A stretch of DNA of 64,000 bases from Rhodoblastus acidophilus (GCF_009720655.1 NZ_WNKS01000002.1:1-64000); one strand, 5' to 3'; positions 15,375-25,118 are shown, counted from the stretch's first letter. Notes: generated by a model not told the origin, from the sequence alone. A program made the numbers and translations.

Positions 15375-17246
15375 CTAGGCTTCGCCTGCCGCGGAAAGCC
15401 ACTGTTGCTTCAGCTCGTCCGGAATGATATCGGAACCCAAAGACTTAAATAGCTCCATGGCGCTACGGACGCCGCGCGTCGAGCTTTCGACGACGCGTCC
15501 ATAAGCAAGTTTGACTTGAGGATCGCTGGCAAGAAGGCGTACTTCGTCCGCCACCAAGGCCTTCCGGCGCGCCGCACGATCATCCTGCACATAGCCTTTC
15601 TCTTCTAAAAAGACCGCACTGTTTTTCAACTCCTTCGCAAGTCTGCCTTTCAATGCGTGAGCTCCTCCAAACAAATCGCCACGATCAAACAGACGATCCC
15701 CATAACCCCTAGCCTTTTTCCAGATAAATTCTTGAACAGAACGCATATAGTAGTGATTTATCCATGCATTTGTTGCGAACGCAACATCAGAGATGCCCGG
15801 GTTTTTGGATCTCTTGTTCTCTACAGGTATCCTATGATCGTTTACTACGCGACTCGGTTTATTCATGAATCGCACGGAGTGATGACAGTATGAATGTATA
15901 AACCTGCTTGGCCGAGAGATAGTTTTGATATGCTGATTAGCTCGGGGTGCGCGAGATGTAAAACGGCTAATTGTCAGTTCATCGAACCAGGTTTGATGAC
16001 CGTTTGGTCCGAAAAACATCCAATTTAAAGCTATGGCGTCGACGCTGGATTCGTCTTGCCACTCCAAGTATTTGGAAAAAGAATCAAACTTATCAAAATC
16101 GAGCATTATGAACTCGTCGGCATCAATCACAGCAGCCCATCGGAAATCGAGTGTATAAGGCTCGACAGAAAATGCGTGGCCGTAGGCTTTGAATTGAGGC
16201 CTTGATTTGCAACCTTCATTTCTTATCCACTTGATAACACCACAGCGCGCTAAAGCTTCCAGTAACGCATCGGACCCATCATTATTATCATTGCTATAAA
16301 CAAAGAAATCTCTGATCCCCATGCAGCGATGCCAAGCAAGCCACTCAAGCAGATGAAGGCCTTCGTTTCGTGCGGTCATGACGATGCAGATGTCTTTTGT
16401 CGGCTCAATGCGACTGCGAGCAAGCGCATTCAATGCATAAGGAACCGAGAGCTGAGCGCCAGGATCGCAATCGATGCAATCAGATGCGCTTGAAAGTAAT
16501 TCGATCGAGCTTGAATCCGTTTTCTCGTTTGCCCTTCGGCTTCGCCACTCCGCCAGTCGCGGGAGAGCGGTTTGCGCCCAGGGGTCGCGTGGATAGAGCT
16601 GGGCGAGCGCCTCCAGCATTGTATTAGAACTCAAAACAGTCTGGCTAATATGACCTAAATCTTCGATGTCGAAATTCTTATATGGTTGGGTCGCGAATAG
16701 TTTGCTGACGGCGCTATTTGGCGCCGCTAGTGCGTCGTGCAAGGCATCGATCGTTAAAGATGATCGGTTATGCCTCTGCCATTCCTCAGCGACGCCGCGG
16801 GCGAACTCGGAGATGCATTCGCTTTCGATTTCATGAAGATGGAACGTTTCCCATGCCTGGACAACGTCCCGATTGATTTCCAGCCTTGCGGGTTCGCCCG
16901 CTTTGGGCGCTATGGCTGAGAGATAACGTTCCGAAAAAAGCATTTGAAAGAAACAACGCTCATGCCCGAGCTTTGACAACCGTAAGGCGAATGCGGAGCC
17001 GCTAAAAATTCGCGGTAATACAACCAGCTCAGCCACTGGTCGCTCTGAAACCATCAAGATCAAACTCGGATCACGATCAAACACGAAGCCATACAAATCC
17101 GAGAAATCATGGGTTTTAGCCAAGTTTTCAGAGGCTCCCATCAAAACGCCGTCCGCACACCTTACCTTCACTTTGGTCTTGTGCGACGTGACGACCACAT
17201 AGCAACGGCACGACCATGAAACGCTATCATAAGCAGCTGAATTCAC
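15375..17246 (-). CDS. Glycosyltransferase family 2-like protein with long N-terminal extension
   Basis: 623 residues from a GTG start; AAGGA lies about 10 nt upstream. Residues 1 to about 280 are unassigned. From about 283 comes a GT-A-like domain of the Glyco_tranf_2_4 type: DICIVMTARNEG, LEWLAWHRCMGI, FFVYSNDNNDGSD, and the metal-binding AAVIDADEFIML near 370. The C-terminal third is helical with WINHYYMRSVQEF. It probably adds sugars to a surface polysaccharide. A+T content is above the window norm. The gene lies between the secreted beta-helix protein (same strand, 200 bp downstream) and transposase debris, so both look like an acquired surface-carbohydrate islet. Confidence 0.75.
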   Translation of the reverse strand: MNSAAYDSVSWSCRCYVVVTSHKTKVKVRCADGVLMGASENLAKTHDFSDLYGFVFDRDPSLILMVSERPVAELVVLPRIFSGSAFALRLSKLGHERCFFQMLFSERYLSAIAPKAGEPARLEINRDVVQAWETFHLHEIESECISEFARGVAEEWQRHNRSSLTIDALHDALAAPNSAVSKLFATQPYKNFDIEDLGHISQTVLSSNTMLEALAQLYPRDPWAQTALPRLAEWRSRRANEKTDSSSIELLSSASDCIDCDPGAQLSVPYALNALARSRIEPTKDICIVMTARNEGLHLLEWLAWHRCMGIRDFFVYSNDNNDGSDALLEALARCGVIKWIRNEGCKSRPQFKAYGHAFSVEPYTLDFRWAAVIDADEFIMLDFDKFDSFSKYLEWQDESSVDAIALNWMFFGPNGHQTWFDELTISRFTSRAPRANQHIKTISRPSRFIHSYCHHSVRFMNKPSRVVNDHRIPVENKRSKNPGISDVAFATNAWINHYYMRSVQEFIWKKARGYGDRLFDRGDLFGGAHALKGRLAKELKNSAVFLEEKGYVQDDRAARRKALVADEVRLLASDPQVKLAYGRVVESSTRGVRSAMELFKSLGSDIIPDELKQQWLSAAGEA

Positions 17247-17291
17247 GAGAGAAACGTCCTTGAACGATGCAAATAACAGCTCACAATGCCT

Positions 17292-17378
17292 TTCGCGAAA
17301 CCGTGCGTCAAGCAGCTGATGAACGGGCGTTTCTCTGTCGACGGCGCGCTGATTGAAGCCTTAGCCGCCCGTGGCTGA
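17292..17378 (+). mobile_element. Short fragment of an IS5/IS1182-type transposase
   Basis: The frame reads VKQLMNGRFSVDGALIEALA and stops. It matches the region around the first catalytic Asp of IS5/IS1182-like DDE transposases (consensus FSVDGTLIEAWAS). Only about 28 codons remain. It points opposite to the larger relic that follows on the minus strand. Confidence 0.55.
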
Positions 17379-17393
17379 AGTCGTCTTCTCAGC

Positions 17394-18011
17394 TCAATTC
17401 GGTTCGGGCGCGATGATGTTGAGCCAACACGCCCAATGGCCCTCGATCACGGCCATGATGGCGAAAACGAAGGTTTCGTCGGCCTGATCCACGAACAGCA
17501 GGGCGCTTTTGACGTCGGACGCCTGCCTTGGCGCCCCGGCGCCGAACAGCGCCCGCATCAGCAGGCCGAGATTGAATCCGGCGACATGGATCAGGTAGCG
17601 TTTGTGAACGTTTTTGCGCCCGCGCAGCCAGGCGCGGCGCATGCCGCCGCGATCGAGCACATGGGCGAAGCTGCGTTCCACCAATTCGCCGCGGCGGCGT
17701 ATCGCGGCGCAGCCGACGCCCGATTTCAGCCGCGCCCGGTTGGCGCAAACGGCGGCGCGCGCCGCCTCGTCGCCATGCCAACGCAAATAGCCCTTGGCCG
17801 GCTTGGGTTCGGAGATCCGAGTCTTCCAGACGCCGTCGACAAGGTCCTTGAGTCCGTCGCGTGAATGATACCCCTTGTCGGCGATCAACTCGCAGGGGCT
17901 CTCGCGCGTCGTCGCGAGATTGATGTCCGCCAGATTTTCCGCCGCCGCCTTCAGGGGCGCGGGCAAGGTCGCCACATAGAGCGGGCGCCGCTTGCGAAGC
18001 GCGCCCATCAT
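17394..18011 (-). pseudogene. C-terminal part of a DDE transposase (IS4/IS5-like), 5'-truncated
   Basis: About 205 residues of a transposase C-terminus: ELIADKGYHSRDGLKDLVDG, KTRISEPKPAKGYLRWHG, RRRGELVERSFAHVLDRGGM and RYLIHVAGFNLGLLMRALFG. The D, E and YxxK-like neighbourhoods of a DDE fold are present but the N-terminal half, with the first Asp, is missing. The break lies just before the leader of the IS256-family element at 18.1 kb, which may have destroyed it. Confidence 0.8.
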
Positions 18012-18100
18012 AGCGCCGTAGCGAGCGGCTCTCGGCGGCCACCGACGATTCTCCGGTTAAGTTCGGGTTGCGACACACCAACGCAACCGAGGAACCATCG

Positions 18101-19340
18101 ATGACCAATAAGATGATGAACCTTCGCGCGCTCGTGGAAAAGGCCCCCGACGCCGATATCCTGCGCGAGATGATCGGCTTTGCCGCCAAGCGGCTGATGG
18201 AGATGGAGGTCGCCGGGCTGACCGGCGCCGACTATGGCGAGAAGAGCGCCGAGCGTCTCGCCCAGCGCAACGGCTATCGCGCGCGGGACTGGGAGACGCG
18301 GGCCGGCACGGTCGAACTGCGCATCCCGAAGTTGCCGAAAGGCAGCTATTGTCCAGGTTTTCTTGAGCCGCGCCGGATGGCCGAGAAGGCGCTGACCGCC
18401 GTCATCCAGGAAGCCTATATCCAGGGCGTCTCGACGCGCTCGGTCGACGATCGGGTCAAAGCGATGGGCATGAGCGGCATTTCCAAGAGCCAGGTCAGCC
18501 GGCTGTGCGAGGAGATCGACGGCAAGGTCAAAGCCTTCCTCGACCGTCCGATCGAAGGCGACTGGCCCTATCTGTGGATCGACGCCACCTATGTCAAAGT
18601 CCGCAACAATGGCCGCATCGTCTCGGCGGCGGTGATCGTCGCGGTCGACGCCAACGCCGATGGCCGCCGCGAAGTGCTGGGCCATAGCCCGTCGATTTCG
18701 ACGGGCGTCCTTCGGACGCCCTATGGACATCGGACCCTCGGAAGCCGAGACCTTCTGGACGGAGTTTCTGCGCAAACTGCGCCGACGGGGGCTGCGCGGG
18801 GTCAAGCTGGTGATCTCCGACGCCCATGAAGGCATCAAGGCGGCGGTGTCGAAGGTGCTGACGTCCGGCTGGCAGCGCTGCCGCGTCCACTTCATGAGAA
18901 ATGTCCTCGCCCACGCGACGAAGAGCGGGCGGCGCGTCGTCTCGGCCTTCATCGCCACCGCCTTCGCCCAGGACGACGCCGAGGCCGCCCGCGGCCAATG
19001 GCGCAAGGTCGCCGATCAGTTGCGGCCAAAGACGCCCAAGCTCGCCGCCTTGATGGACGAGGCCGAAGCGGACGTGCTCGCCTACATGGCATTTCCGGCG
19101 GCGCATCGGACGAAGTTGCATTCGACAAATCCGATCGAGCGCCTCAATGGCGAGATCAAGCGGCGCACCGAAGTCGTCGGCATCGTTCCCAACGAAGACG
19201 CAATCACTCGCCTGATCGGCGCCATCCTGCTGGAAGCAAACGATGAATGGTCGGTGCAACGAAGCCGCTACATGACGCTTGAGACCATGGCGCCGTTGAG
19301 CGATGATCCGCTCGTCAGCCTGCCCGTCGCGGCAACCTGA
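18101..19340 (+). pseudogene. IS256-family (mutator) transposase interrupted by a palindromic insertion
   Basis: From ATG 18101 the frame encodes an IS256-type transposase: RQ-region, then [19 protein letters not shown] with the first catalytic Asp. It runs to ADGRREVLG at about 18680. A 40-bp insertion shifts the frame by one. Downstream the correct sequence resumes as [40 protein letters not shown] and HSTNPIERLNGEIKRRTEVVG to TGA at 19340. Without the insert the gene would be full length (about 400 codons) with an intact DDE triad. A right-end-like segment AGCTACACCACG lies near 19382; I could not identify a matching left inverted repeat. Confidence 0.88.
18682..18726. repeat. Y-shaped (three-way junction) palindromic insertion in the IS256 gene
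   Basis: CCATAG (18682-18687) pairs with CTATGG (18721-18726). Inside are two perfect hairpins: CCCGTCGA/TCGACGGG (18688-18695/18698-18705) and CGTCC/GGACG (18706-18710/18714-18718). The 40-nt insert splits what would read continuously as LG-MDIG. A nested palindrome of this shape suggests a miniature REP-like or MITE-like element. Confidence 0.75.
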
Positions 19341-19342
19341 CC

Positions 19343-19562
19343 AATCCCGGCTAGCCCAGGGAAACGACCGTGCCCACCGTCAGCTACACCACGATTTGGG
19401 ACCCGATCGGCCGGAGGGGTGCGCCGGTGAAAATACGTTCATCCGACATGGCGCTCAATTTGAGCATAGAGGCGCTCGCGGCCGCCATTCAGTTGCATCG
19501 CCGCGACGTTCATCTCCATGGTTTCGCGCGCCCGCGCGTTGACTTCGCCGGACTTGCTGAAA
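19343..19562. other. Right flank of the IS256 element and unassigned sequence
   Basis: Positions to about 19412 probably belong to the IS256 right end. On the minus strand 19440-19560 stays open and reads RETMEMNVAAMQLNGGRERL before a stop, with protein-like codon use, but I recognise no family. It may be a gene remnant cut by the insertion. Confidence 0.35.
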
Positions 19563-20657
19563 TCAGATCACCACGGTCAGGTTTTTGGCGGCTCGCGTGA
19601 CGCCGGTATAAAGCCAGCGCTCGCGGTTCTCACGAAAAGCGTAGCTTTCGTCGAACAGCACGACATCGTCCCATTGCGACCCTTGAGCCTTGTGCACGGT
19701 GAGCGCGTAGCCATAGTCGAATTCGTCGGATTCGCGCCGTTGCGCATAAGGCAAGGTTTCCTCGGTCCCCTCGAAAAAGGCCGGGAGAACGCCAACCCTG
19801 ATCGCCTTCGACCCCGTCGTCTCCTCGGGAACCAGCAGCATGCGCAGCCGCGCTCGCCGCAACCCCGAGGATTTCTGCACCCGGAACACCGCACCGTTCA
19901 GAAGCCCCTTGGTCTTGTCGTTGCGGAGGCAAACCAGCTTTTCGCCGACCTCGGGACTGGCGCCGGTGTGGCCAAAAAGCTCGCGCAGACGCTTGTTGTA
20001 GGCGCGCCGGGTCTTGTTGAGCCCGACCAGCACCTGATCGGCCTTTTTCACCAGTTCGGCGTCGATGTTTTTCCGCGACACCACCTTGAGCGCGCCGTGA
20101 TCGCCGAAATCGAGCCGCTCGCCGGCGCGCACTTGCATAGACAGGCGCACAATCGGGTTGTCCGCCGCCTGCCGGTGCACCTCTGTCAGCATCATGTCAG
20201 GGGTTTGTTCTGTGAAAAACCCGCCGCCCTTGACCGGTGGCAACTGCGCGGGGTCGCCGAGCACCAGGACCTTCTTGCCGAAGGAGAGCAGGTCGCGGCC
20301 AAGCTCCTCATCCACCATGGAGCATTCGTCGATGACGATCAGGCTGGCGCGAGACGCCGGCGATTCCTCGTTGAGCACAAAACTCGGCTCCTCCGTATCG
20401 AGGTCCTGAGGCCGATAAATCATGGAGTGGATGGTGCGCGCCTCGCCGCAGCCCTTCGAGCGCAACACCAAGGCGGCTTTTCCGGTAAAGGCGCCGAACT
20501 GCACCTCGCCATCGACCTGTTCGGCAAGATGGCGCGCAAGCGTGGTTTTTCCCGTACCGGCATAGCCGAACAGGCGGAAGACCTGCGACGCCCCCGGGTC
20601 TTCCACCCATTTCGCCACCGCCTTAAGCGCTTTTTCCTGTTGGGCCGACCAGGCCAT
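19563..20657 (-). CDS. RecD-like superfamily 1 DNA helicase (AAA ATPase)
   Basis: 364 residues from ATG 20657, preceded by a purine-rich GGGGGA. Walker A is GYAGTGKTT (31-39), Walker B is LIVIDECSMVDEE, followed by VLGDPAQLPPVKGGGFF and a C-terminal UvrD_C_2-type motif VHKAQGSQWDDVVLF. At this length it is a minimal RecD/Dda-type helicase, without the long N-terminal domains of RecD2. It likely acts on DNA ends or in phage-like recombination. It is transcribed away from ohr; the two starts lie 119 bp apart. Confidence 0.85.
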   Translation of the reverse strand: MAWSAQQEKALKAVAKWVEDPGASQVFRLFGYAGTGKTTLARHLAEQVDGEVQFGAFTGKAALVLRSKGCGEARTIHSMIYRPQDLDTEEPSFVLNEESPASRASLIVIDECSMVDEELGRDLLSFGKKVLVLGDPAQLPPVKGGGFFTEQTPDMMLTEVHRQAADNPIVRLSMQVRAGERLDFGDHGALKVVSRKNIDAELVKKADQVLVGLNKTRRAYNKRLRELFGHTGASPEVGEKLVCLRNDKTKGLLNGAVFRVQKSSGLRRARLRMLLVPEETTGSKAIRVGVLPAFFEGTEETLPYAQRRESDEFDYGYALTVHKAQGSQWDDVVLFDESYAFRENRERWLYTGVTRAAKNLTVVI

Positions 20658-20776
20658 TTCGCATCCCCCGCGAGCGGAACTTTTATAGAACGACGACGCG
20701 GTTGCAAAGGCCATGACATTGAGGAAACCCGAAGCGCGGTTTAGCGTTGTCCGCGTAGTCCAAGCCGGAGGAAACC

Positions 20777-21220
20777 ATGACCGCTTCAAACATAAAGACG
20801 TTGGAATCCGCCACCGCCGTCAACACGGGCGGTCGCAACGGTCATTCCGAAACCGACGACAAATCCGTCTCGGTCGATCTCAGCGTGCGCAAAGGCATGG
20901 GGGGGCCGGGCAAGGAGGGCACGACCACGCCCGAACATTTGTTTGCCGCCGGCTATGCGGCATGCTTTGGCGGCGCCGTGGATTTCGTGGCGTCGCAGCA
21001 CAAGGTGAAAATCCCGGACGCCAAGGTGACGTGCAAAGTCGATGTCGGTCCCCGCGATGGCGGCGGTTTTGGCATCGCGGTCAAAATGAAGGTGGAGTCG
21101 AAAAGCGTGCCGACCGACCAGTTGCGCCAGATCGTCGATGAGGCGCACGAAAAGGTTTGCCCCTACAGCCACGCGACGCGCGGTAACATTCCGTTTGAGC
21201 TGGAGGTGGTCGGCGCCTAA
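20777..21220 (+). CDS. ohr: Organic hydroperoxide resistance protein Ohr (OsmC superfamily)
   Basis: 147 residues. The redox-active cysteines are in [11 protein letters not shown] (C63) and [12 protein letters not shown] (C128), matching the Ohr pattern of a catalytic and a resolving Cys. A conserved Arg in SVRKG and Glu in TPEHLF complete the active site. Ohr reduces organic and lipid hydroperoxides using lipoylated proteins; the lipoyl-bearing gcvH is encoded nearby. No ohrR gene is visible. The stop codon overlaps the convergent rlmN stop. Confidence 0.93.
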   Translation: MTASNIKTLESATAVNTGGRNGHSETDDKSVSVDLSVRKGMGGPGKEGTTTPEHLFAAGYAACFGGAVDFVASQHKVKIPDAKVTCKVDVGPRDGGGFGIAVKMKVESKSVPTDQLRQIVDEAHEKVCPYSHATRGNIPFELEVVGA

Positions 21221-22419
21221 TCCATTTCCGCCGCCAGCCTCGCCCTTGCGCGTAACTTTTCGGTTTCGCTCTTCAGCTGCCCGCAGGCGGCGAGGATGTC
21301 GCGGCCCCGGGGGGTGCGGACGGGGCTGGCGTAGCCGGCGTTGAAAACGATGTCGGAAAACTTTTCGATTGTCTCCCAGTCCGAGCACTCGTAGGGCGCG
21401 CCGGGCCAGGGATTGAAGGGGATTAGATTGATCTTGGCCGGGATGCCCTTGAGCAGCCGCACCAGTTCGCGCGCTTCCGATGGCGTGTCGTTGACCCCCT
21501 TGAGCATCACATACTCAAACGTGATGCGGCGCGCGTTGGAGGCGCCGGGATAGTCGCGGCAGGCCTGCAACAGCTCCTTGATCGGATATTTTTTGTTGAG
21601 CGGCACCAGCTTGTCGCGCAGGTCGTCGCGCACGGCGTGCAGCGAAATCGCCAACGCCGCGCCCGCCTCTTCGCCGAGCCGGCCGATTTCCGGCACAACG
21701 CCGGAGGTCGAGACGGTGATGCGGCGTTTGGACAGCGACAGGCCATCGCCATCGGACAAGATTTCGACGGCGTCGCGGACATTTTCAAAATTGTAGAGCG
21801 GCTCGCCCATGCCCATGAACACGATGTTCGACACGGCGCGCACGCCCTCGCCGGAGGGAATCAGACCGCCGTCATCCGGGCGCGAAAGGCCGGAAAAATC
21901 GCCCAGGCGCTCCCGCGCCACGATCAGCTGCGAGACAATCTCTTGGGTGGTGAGGTTGCGCACCAGTTTTTGGGTGCCAGTATGGCAAAATGTGCAGTTG
22001 AGCGTGCAGCCGACCTGGCTGGAAACGCACAGCGTGCCGCGGTCGCTTTCGGGAATGTAGACGCATTCCACTTCCGCGCCCTTGTCCAGCTTGTCCACAG
22101 GCGGCATGCGGATCAGCCATTTGCGCGTGCCGTCGGAAGAAACCTGCTCTTCCACCACATCGGGCCGCGTCAGCGTAAAATGCTCGGCCAATTTGGCGCG
22201 CATCACCTTGGACACGTTGAGCATGGCGTCGAATTCGCGCACCCCGTGGAAATAAATCCAATGCCAGAGCTGGGACACGCGCATGCGGATTTCGCGATCC
22301 GGCGTTCCGATGGCGCGCAGGGACTCGGCGAGCCCGGCGCGGGTCAGCCCCGTCAGCGAGGGTTTTGTAACGTCGAGAGCGGCCAAGCCCTGCGGCATGG
22401 CCTCGGCGGTCCGCGTCAT
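21217..22419 (-). CDS. rlmN: RlmN, 23S rRNA (A2503-C2)/tRNA (A37-C2) methyltransferase
   Basis: 400 residues of a radical-SAM enzyme. The cluster motif is [13 protein letters not shown] (CxxxCxxC), followed by [31 protein letters not shown] and a C-terminal Cys in [11 protein letters not shown] that serves as the methyl-carrying residue. It methylates A2503 in the peptidyl transferase centre and A37 of some tRNAs. Length and motifs are normal for the family. Confidence 0.96.
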   Translation of the reverse strand: MTRTAEAMPQGLAALDVTKPSLTGLTRAGLAESLRAIGTPDREIRMRVSQLWHWIYFHGVREFDAMLNVSKVMRAKLAEHFTLTRPDVVEEQVSSDGTRKWLIRMPPVDKLDKGAEVECVYIPESDRGTLCVSSQVGCTLNCTFCHTGTQKLVRNLTTQEIVSQLIVARERLGDFSGLSRPDDGGLIPSGEGVRAVSNIVFMGMGEPLYNFENVRDAVEILSDGDGLSLSKRRITVSTSGVVPEIGRLGEEAGAALAISLHAVRDDLRDKLVPLNKKYPIKELLQACRDYPGASNARRITFEYVMLKGVNDTPSEARELVRLLKGIPAKINLIPFNPWPGAPYECSDWETIEKFSDIVFNAGYASPVRTPRGRDILAACGQLKSETEKLRARARLAAEMD

Positions 22420-22501
22420 GCGGAATCCTTCATTTCGAGGAAAATTTTGGCGCTTCTACCACGAATCCCCGTGAGCCAAAAGCCTTGCGCGACTCAGCGC
22501 C

Positions 22502-22948
22502 ATGGCTCAGGAACGGGGCATGACCCTCTCGCTTCCGCTCAAACGCACGCTCGCGCTCGCCCTCGTCATCGCCGCCGGTTTTTTGCTGCGCGCCTATGGC
22601 CCCAAATACGGCGTGCCCGCCTTCTGGGTAAAATTCGGCGGGTCGGCGCTGTGGGCGGCCATGTATTTCTTCTTTTTCGGGCTGCTGTTTCGCGCCCGCC
22701 CCCGCGAACAGGTTTTGTACATCGCCGTGCTCGTCTGCACGCTGATCGAGTTTACAAAACTCGTGCACACGCCGGCGCTCGACGTATTCCGCCTGACCAC
22801 GGCTGGCGTCTGGATGCTCGGAAAAATGTTTTCGCCCTGGAATTTTTTGGCGTATGGCGCGGGTCTCGCGGGCGCCTATGGGCTGGACCGGCTTTTTGGA
22901 GCTGGCCCAGCCGCTGCGAAAAAGAAATCAGGCGGCCGGCGGCGCTGA
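22502..22948 (+). CDS. DUF2809-family membrane protein
   Basis: 148 residues with about four hydrophobic segments (roughly 15-30, 45-63, 72-90 and 108-125). Motifs LRAYGPKYGVPAFWVKFGGSA and the EFTKLVHTP / KMFSPWNFLAYGAG turns are typical of DUF2809. The family has no assigned function. ATG 22520 is an alternative start. The 3' end overlaps the convergent DTW gene by 21 bp. Confidence 0.8.
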   Translation: MAQERGMTLSLPLKRTLALALVIAAGFLLRAYGPKYGVPAFWVKFGGSALWAAMYFFFFGLLFRARPREQVLYIAVLVCTLIEFTKLVHTPALDVFRLTTAGVWMLGKMFSPWNFLAYGAGLAGAYGLDRLFGAGPAAAKKKSGGRRR

Positions 22949-23611
22949 TTTTTTCCCGTCCGTCGAAACAAGCCCCTGAGCCTGCGCCGCGCGAAAAACG
23001 TCGAGCATCAGCGTGAATTTTTGCAACAAAACCGTCTCGATGTCCGGCTTGCCATCGAGCCGGCTCAAAGCCAGCGCGGCGGCCTCCAGAGTTGAAAGGG
23101 CTTCGCGGCGCGGCTCCCGGCGCAAAGCGCCGTACAGCGATTTCTTGCGCGGATTCAGCGCAAGGCGTTTGGCCTTGAGCACCCAGGGATTGCGCCACCA
23201 CAGGGTTTTCGCCTGGCTCCACGAGCCGTCGAACACCACAACGCCCTTCAGGCCCCCGAGCGCCTTGTCCTGATCCGGCAGCGCGGCCCCCTTCTTGTCG
23301 AGCGCCACCAATTCCCGATCGCGCGGCAGATCGGCGGCGCGCGACGCGCCCAGATGCAGGATCGCCCATTGGCTGGGGTCGGCGTCGCGCCCCAGGGCTT
23401 TCGATAGACTTGGCCAAGACAGTCCGACTTTCAGCACGGAATTTTCCAGCGCCCGCCGCGTCAGACCGGCGGTGCCGAGCAGCCGGTCCTGCTCTTGCGG
23501 GTGTTGCAGGATCAACAGACCGGTGCGGGTTTTCAGCGGCTCGACTTGCGCGCAAACGCACAAGAATTCGGGTTTTCCGCAATGCGGGCAGGCGGGGGCC
23601 TCGTCGGTCAC
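22928..23611 (-). CDS. DTW-domain protein, probable tRNA-uridine aminocarboxypropyltransferase
   Basis: 227 residues from GTG 23611, which overlaps the gcvH stop (GTGA). An N-terminal zinc-ribbon-like CPHCGKPEFLCVC is followed by the domain core ILQHPQEQDRLLGTAG, VVVFDGSWSQAKTLWW and LNPRKKSLYGALRREPRREALST, the SAM-binding and tRNA-modification core of TapT/YfiP-type enzymes that make acp3U. The literal D-T-W is DGSW here, within family variation. It takes the place where gcvP often follows gcvH. Confidence 0.82.
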   Translation of the reverse strand: MTDEAPACPHCGKPEFLCVCAQVEPLKTRTGLLILQHPQEQDRLLGTAGLTRRALENSVLKVGLSWPSLSKALGRDADPSQWAILHLGASRAADLPRDRELVALDKKGAALPDQDKALGGLKGVVVFDGSWSQAKTLWWRNPWVLKAKRLALNPRKKSLYGALRREPRREALSTLEAAALALSRLDGKPDIETVLLQKFTLMLDVFRAAQAQGLVSTDGKKSAPPAA

Positions 23612-23985
23612 GCCTGCGAATCCAGCAGCGCCTTGTAGGCGGCTTCGTCCAACAGTTTTTCGAGTTCGGCGGGATCGGCGATTTTCACCTTGTAAAACCA
23701 CCCTTTTCCCTGGGCGTCCTCGTTGACCAGCGCGGGATTCTCCTCCAGCGCGGGATTGACCTCGACCACTTCGCCGGAAATGGGCGCAAACACGTCGCTG
23801 GCGGCCTTGACGCTCTCGACGACGCCGGCCTGTTCGCCCGGCTTGGTCTGCCTGCCGACCACCGGGAGCTCGACGAAGACGACATCGCCGAGCTGTCCTT
23901 GGGCGTAATCCGTGATGCCGACAGCGCCGATATCGCCGTCGACGACAATGTACTCGTGGTCCTTGGTGAAGAGGATCTTGCTCAT
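23608..23985 (-). CDS. gcvH: Glycine cleavage system H protein
   Basis: 125 residues from ATG 23985; an in-frame TTG one codon upstream is not needed. It is a lipoyl-carrier protein with the lipoylated lysine at K60 in GVVESVKAASDV. It carries the aminomethyl group between the P, T and L proteins. It begins 7 bp after the gcvT stop in a gcvT-gcvH-DTW operon controlled by a glycine riboswitch. Confidence 0.95.
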   Translation of the reverse strand: MSKILFTKDHEYIVVDGDIGAVGITDYAQGQLGDVVFVELPVVGRQTKPGEQAGVVESVKAASDVFAPISGEVVEVNPALEENPALVNEDAQGKGWFYKVKIADPAELEKLLDEAAYKALLDSQA

Positions 23986-23992
23986 CAAAACC

Positions 23993-25099
23993 TCAGCGGT
24001 GATAGCGGTTGGGAACGAAGGGGAAGGCGACGACTTTCGCGCTCAGCGGTTTGCCGCGCACGATCAGGGATAGCGGGGTTCCAGGAGCGGCGAAGCGCGG
24101 TGGCACATAGCCCATGGCGATGGGTTTTCCCAGGCTGGGCGAAAAACCGCCGGAGGTCACGCGCCCGACGATTTCGCCGGACGCGTCGGCGATTTCGGCG
24201 CCCTCGCGCGCGGGGGCCTTGCCGTCGAGAATCAGGCCGACGCGCAGACGCTTAAGCCCGTCGCTGAGCTCCCAGCGGATGCGGTCGGCGCCGGGAAAGC
24301 CGCCTTCCGCGCGGCGGCGTTTTGAAATCGACCAGTTCAGCCCCGCTTCGATCGGGCTGGTGGTGGTGTCGATGTCGTGGCCGTAGAGGCACAGCCCGGC
24401 TTCGAGCCGCAGCGAATCGCGGGCGCCGAGGCCGACCGCCTTCACCTCCTCTTCCGCCAAGAGGGTTTCGGCGAGGTCGCTGGCGTAGTCGGCCGGGACC
24501 GAGATTTCGAAACCATCCTCGCCGGTATAGCCGGAGCGGCTGATGAAGAGGATTTCGCCGCGCCAGACGAAATCCTGCTGCTCCATGAATTTTAGCGCGG
24601 AAACGCCGTGGACATGGCGCTCCAGCGCAACGGCGGCTTTCGGGCCTTGCAGCGCAAGCAGCGCGCGGTGCGTGGCGATGTCGAGATCGAGGTCCGGCAG
24701 GTTTTTCTGGATATGGGCGAAATCCTGGGCCTTGCAGGCGGCGTTGACGATCAGGAAAAGCCTGTCGCCCGCCTCGCTCAGTTTGGTCACCATGAGGTCG
24801 TCGAGAATGCCGCCGTCGGCGTTGGTGAACTGGCTGTAGCGGATTTTTCGCGCGGGAAGTCCCAGGAGGTCGCCGGGCAGCAGGGTTTCAAGCGCCGCCG
24901 CGGCGCCAGGGCCGATGAGAAAAGCCTGGCCCATATGCGAAACGTCGAACAGGCCGGCGTTTTCGCGGGTCCAATTGTGTTCGGCGATGATGCCGGCGGG
25001 ATAGTTCACCGGCAGGTCGTAGCCGGCGAAGGGAACCATGCGGCCGCCAAGGCCGAGGTGCAGGGCGTGGAGGGGGGTCGGTGCGGGCAAAGCGTTCAT
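23993..25099 (-). CDS. gcvT: Glycine cleavage system T protein (aminomethyltransferase)
   Basis: 368 residues. Typical GcvT features are MVPFAGYDLPVNYPAGIIAEH at the start, VSHMGQAFLIGP, RSGYTGEDGFEISVP and a C-terminal barrel with VTSGGFSPSLGKPIAMGYV. The enzyme transfers the methylene group to tetrahydrofolate. It is the first gene after the riboswitch. gcvP is not in the window. Confidence 0.96.
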   Translation of the reverse strand: MNALPAPTPLHALHLGLGGRMVPFAGYDLPVNYPAGIIAEHNWTRENAGLFDVSHMGQAFLIGPGAAAALETLLPGDLLGLPARKIRYSQFTNADGGILDDLMVTKLSEAGDRLFLIVNAACKAQDFAHIQKNLPDLDLDIATHRALLALQGPKAAVALERHVHGVSALKFMEQQDFVWRGEILFISRSGYTGEDGFEISVPADYASDLAETLLAEEEVKAVGLGARDSLRLEAGLCLYGHDIDTTTSPIEAGLNWSISKRRRAEGGFPGADRIRWELSDGLKRLRVGLILDGKAPAREGAEIADASGEIVGRVTSGGFSPSLGKPIAMGYVPPRFAAPGTPLSLIVRGKPLSAKVVAFPFVPNRYHR

Positions 25100-25118
25100 G
25101 CGGACATCCTAGGCGATT

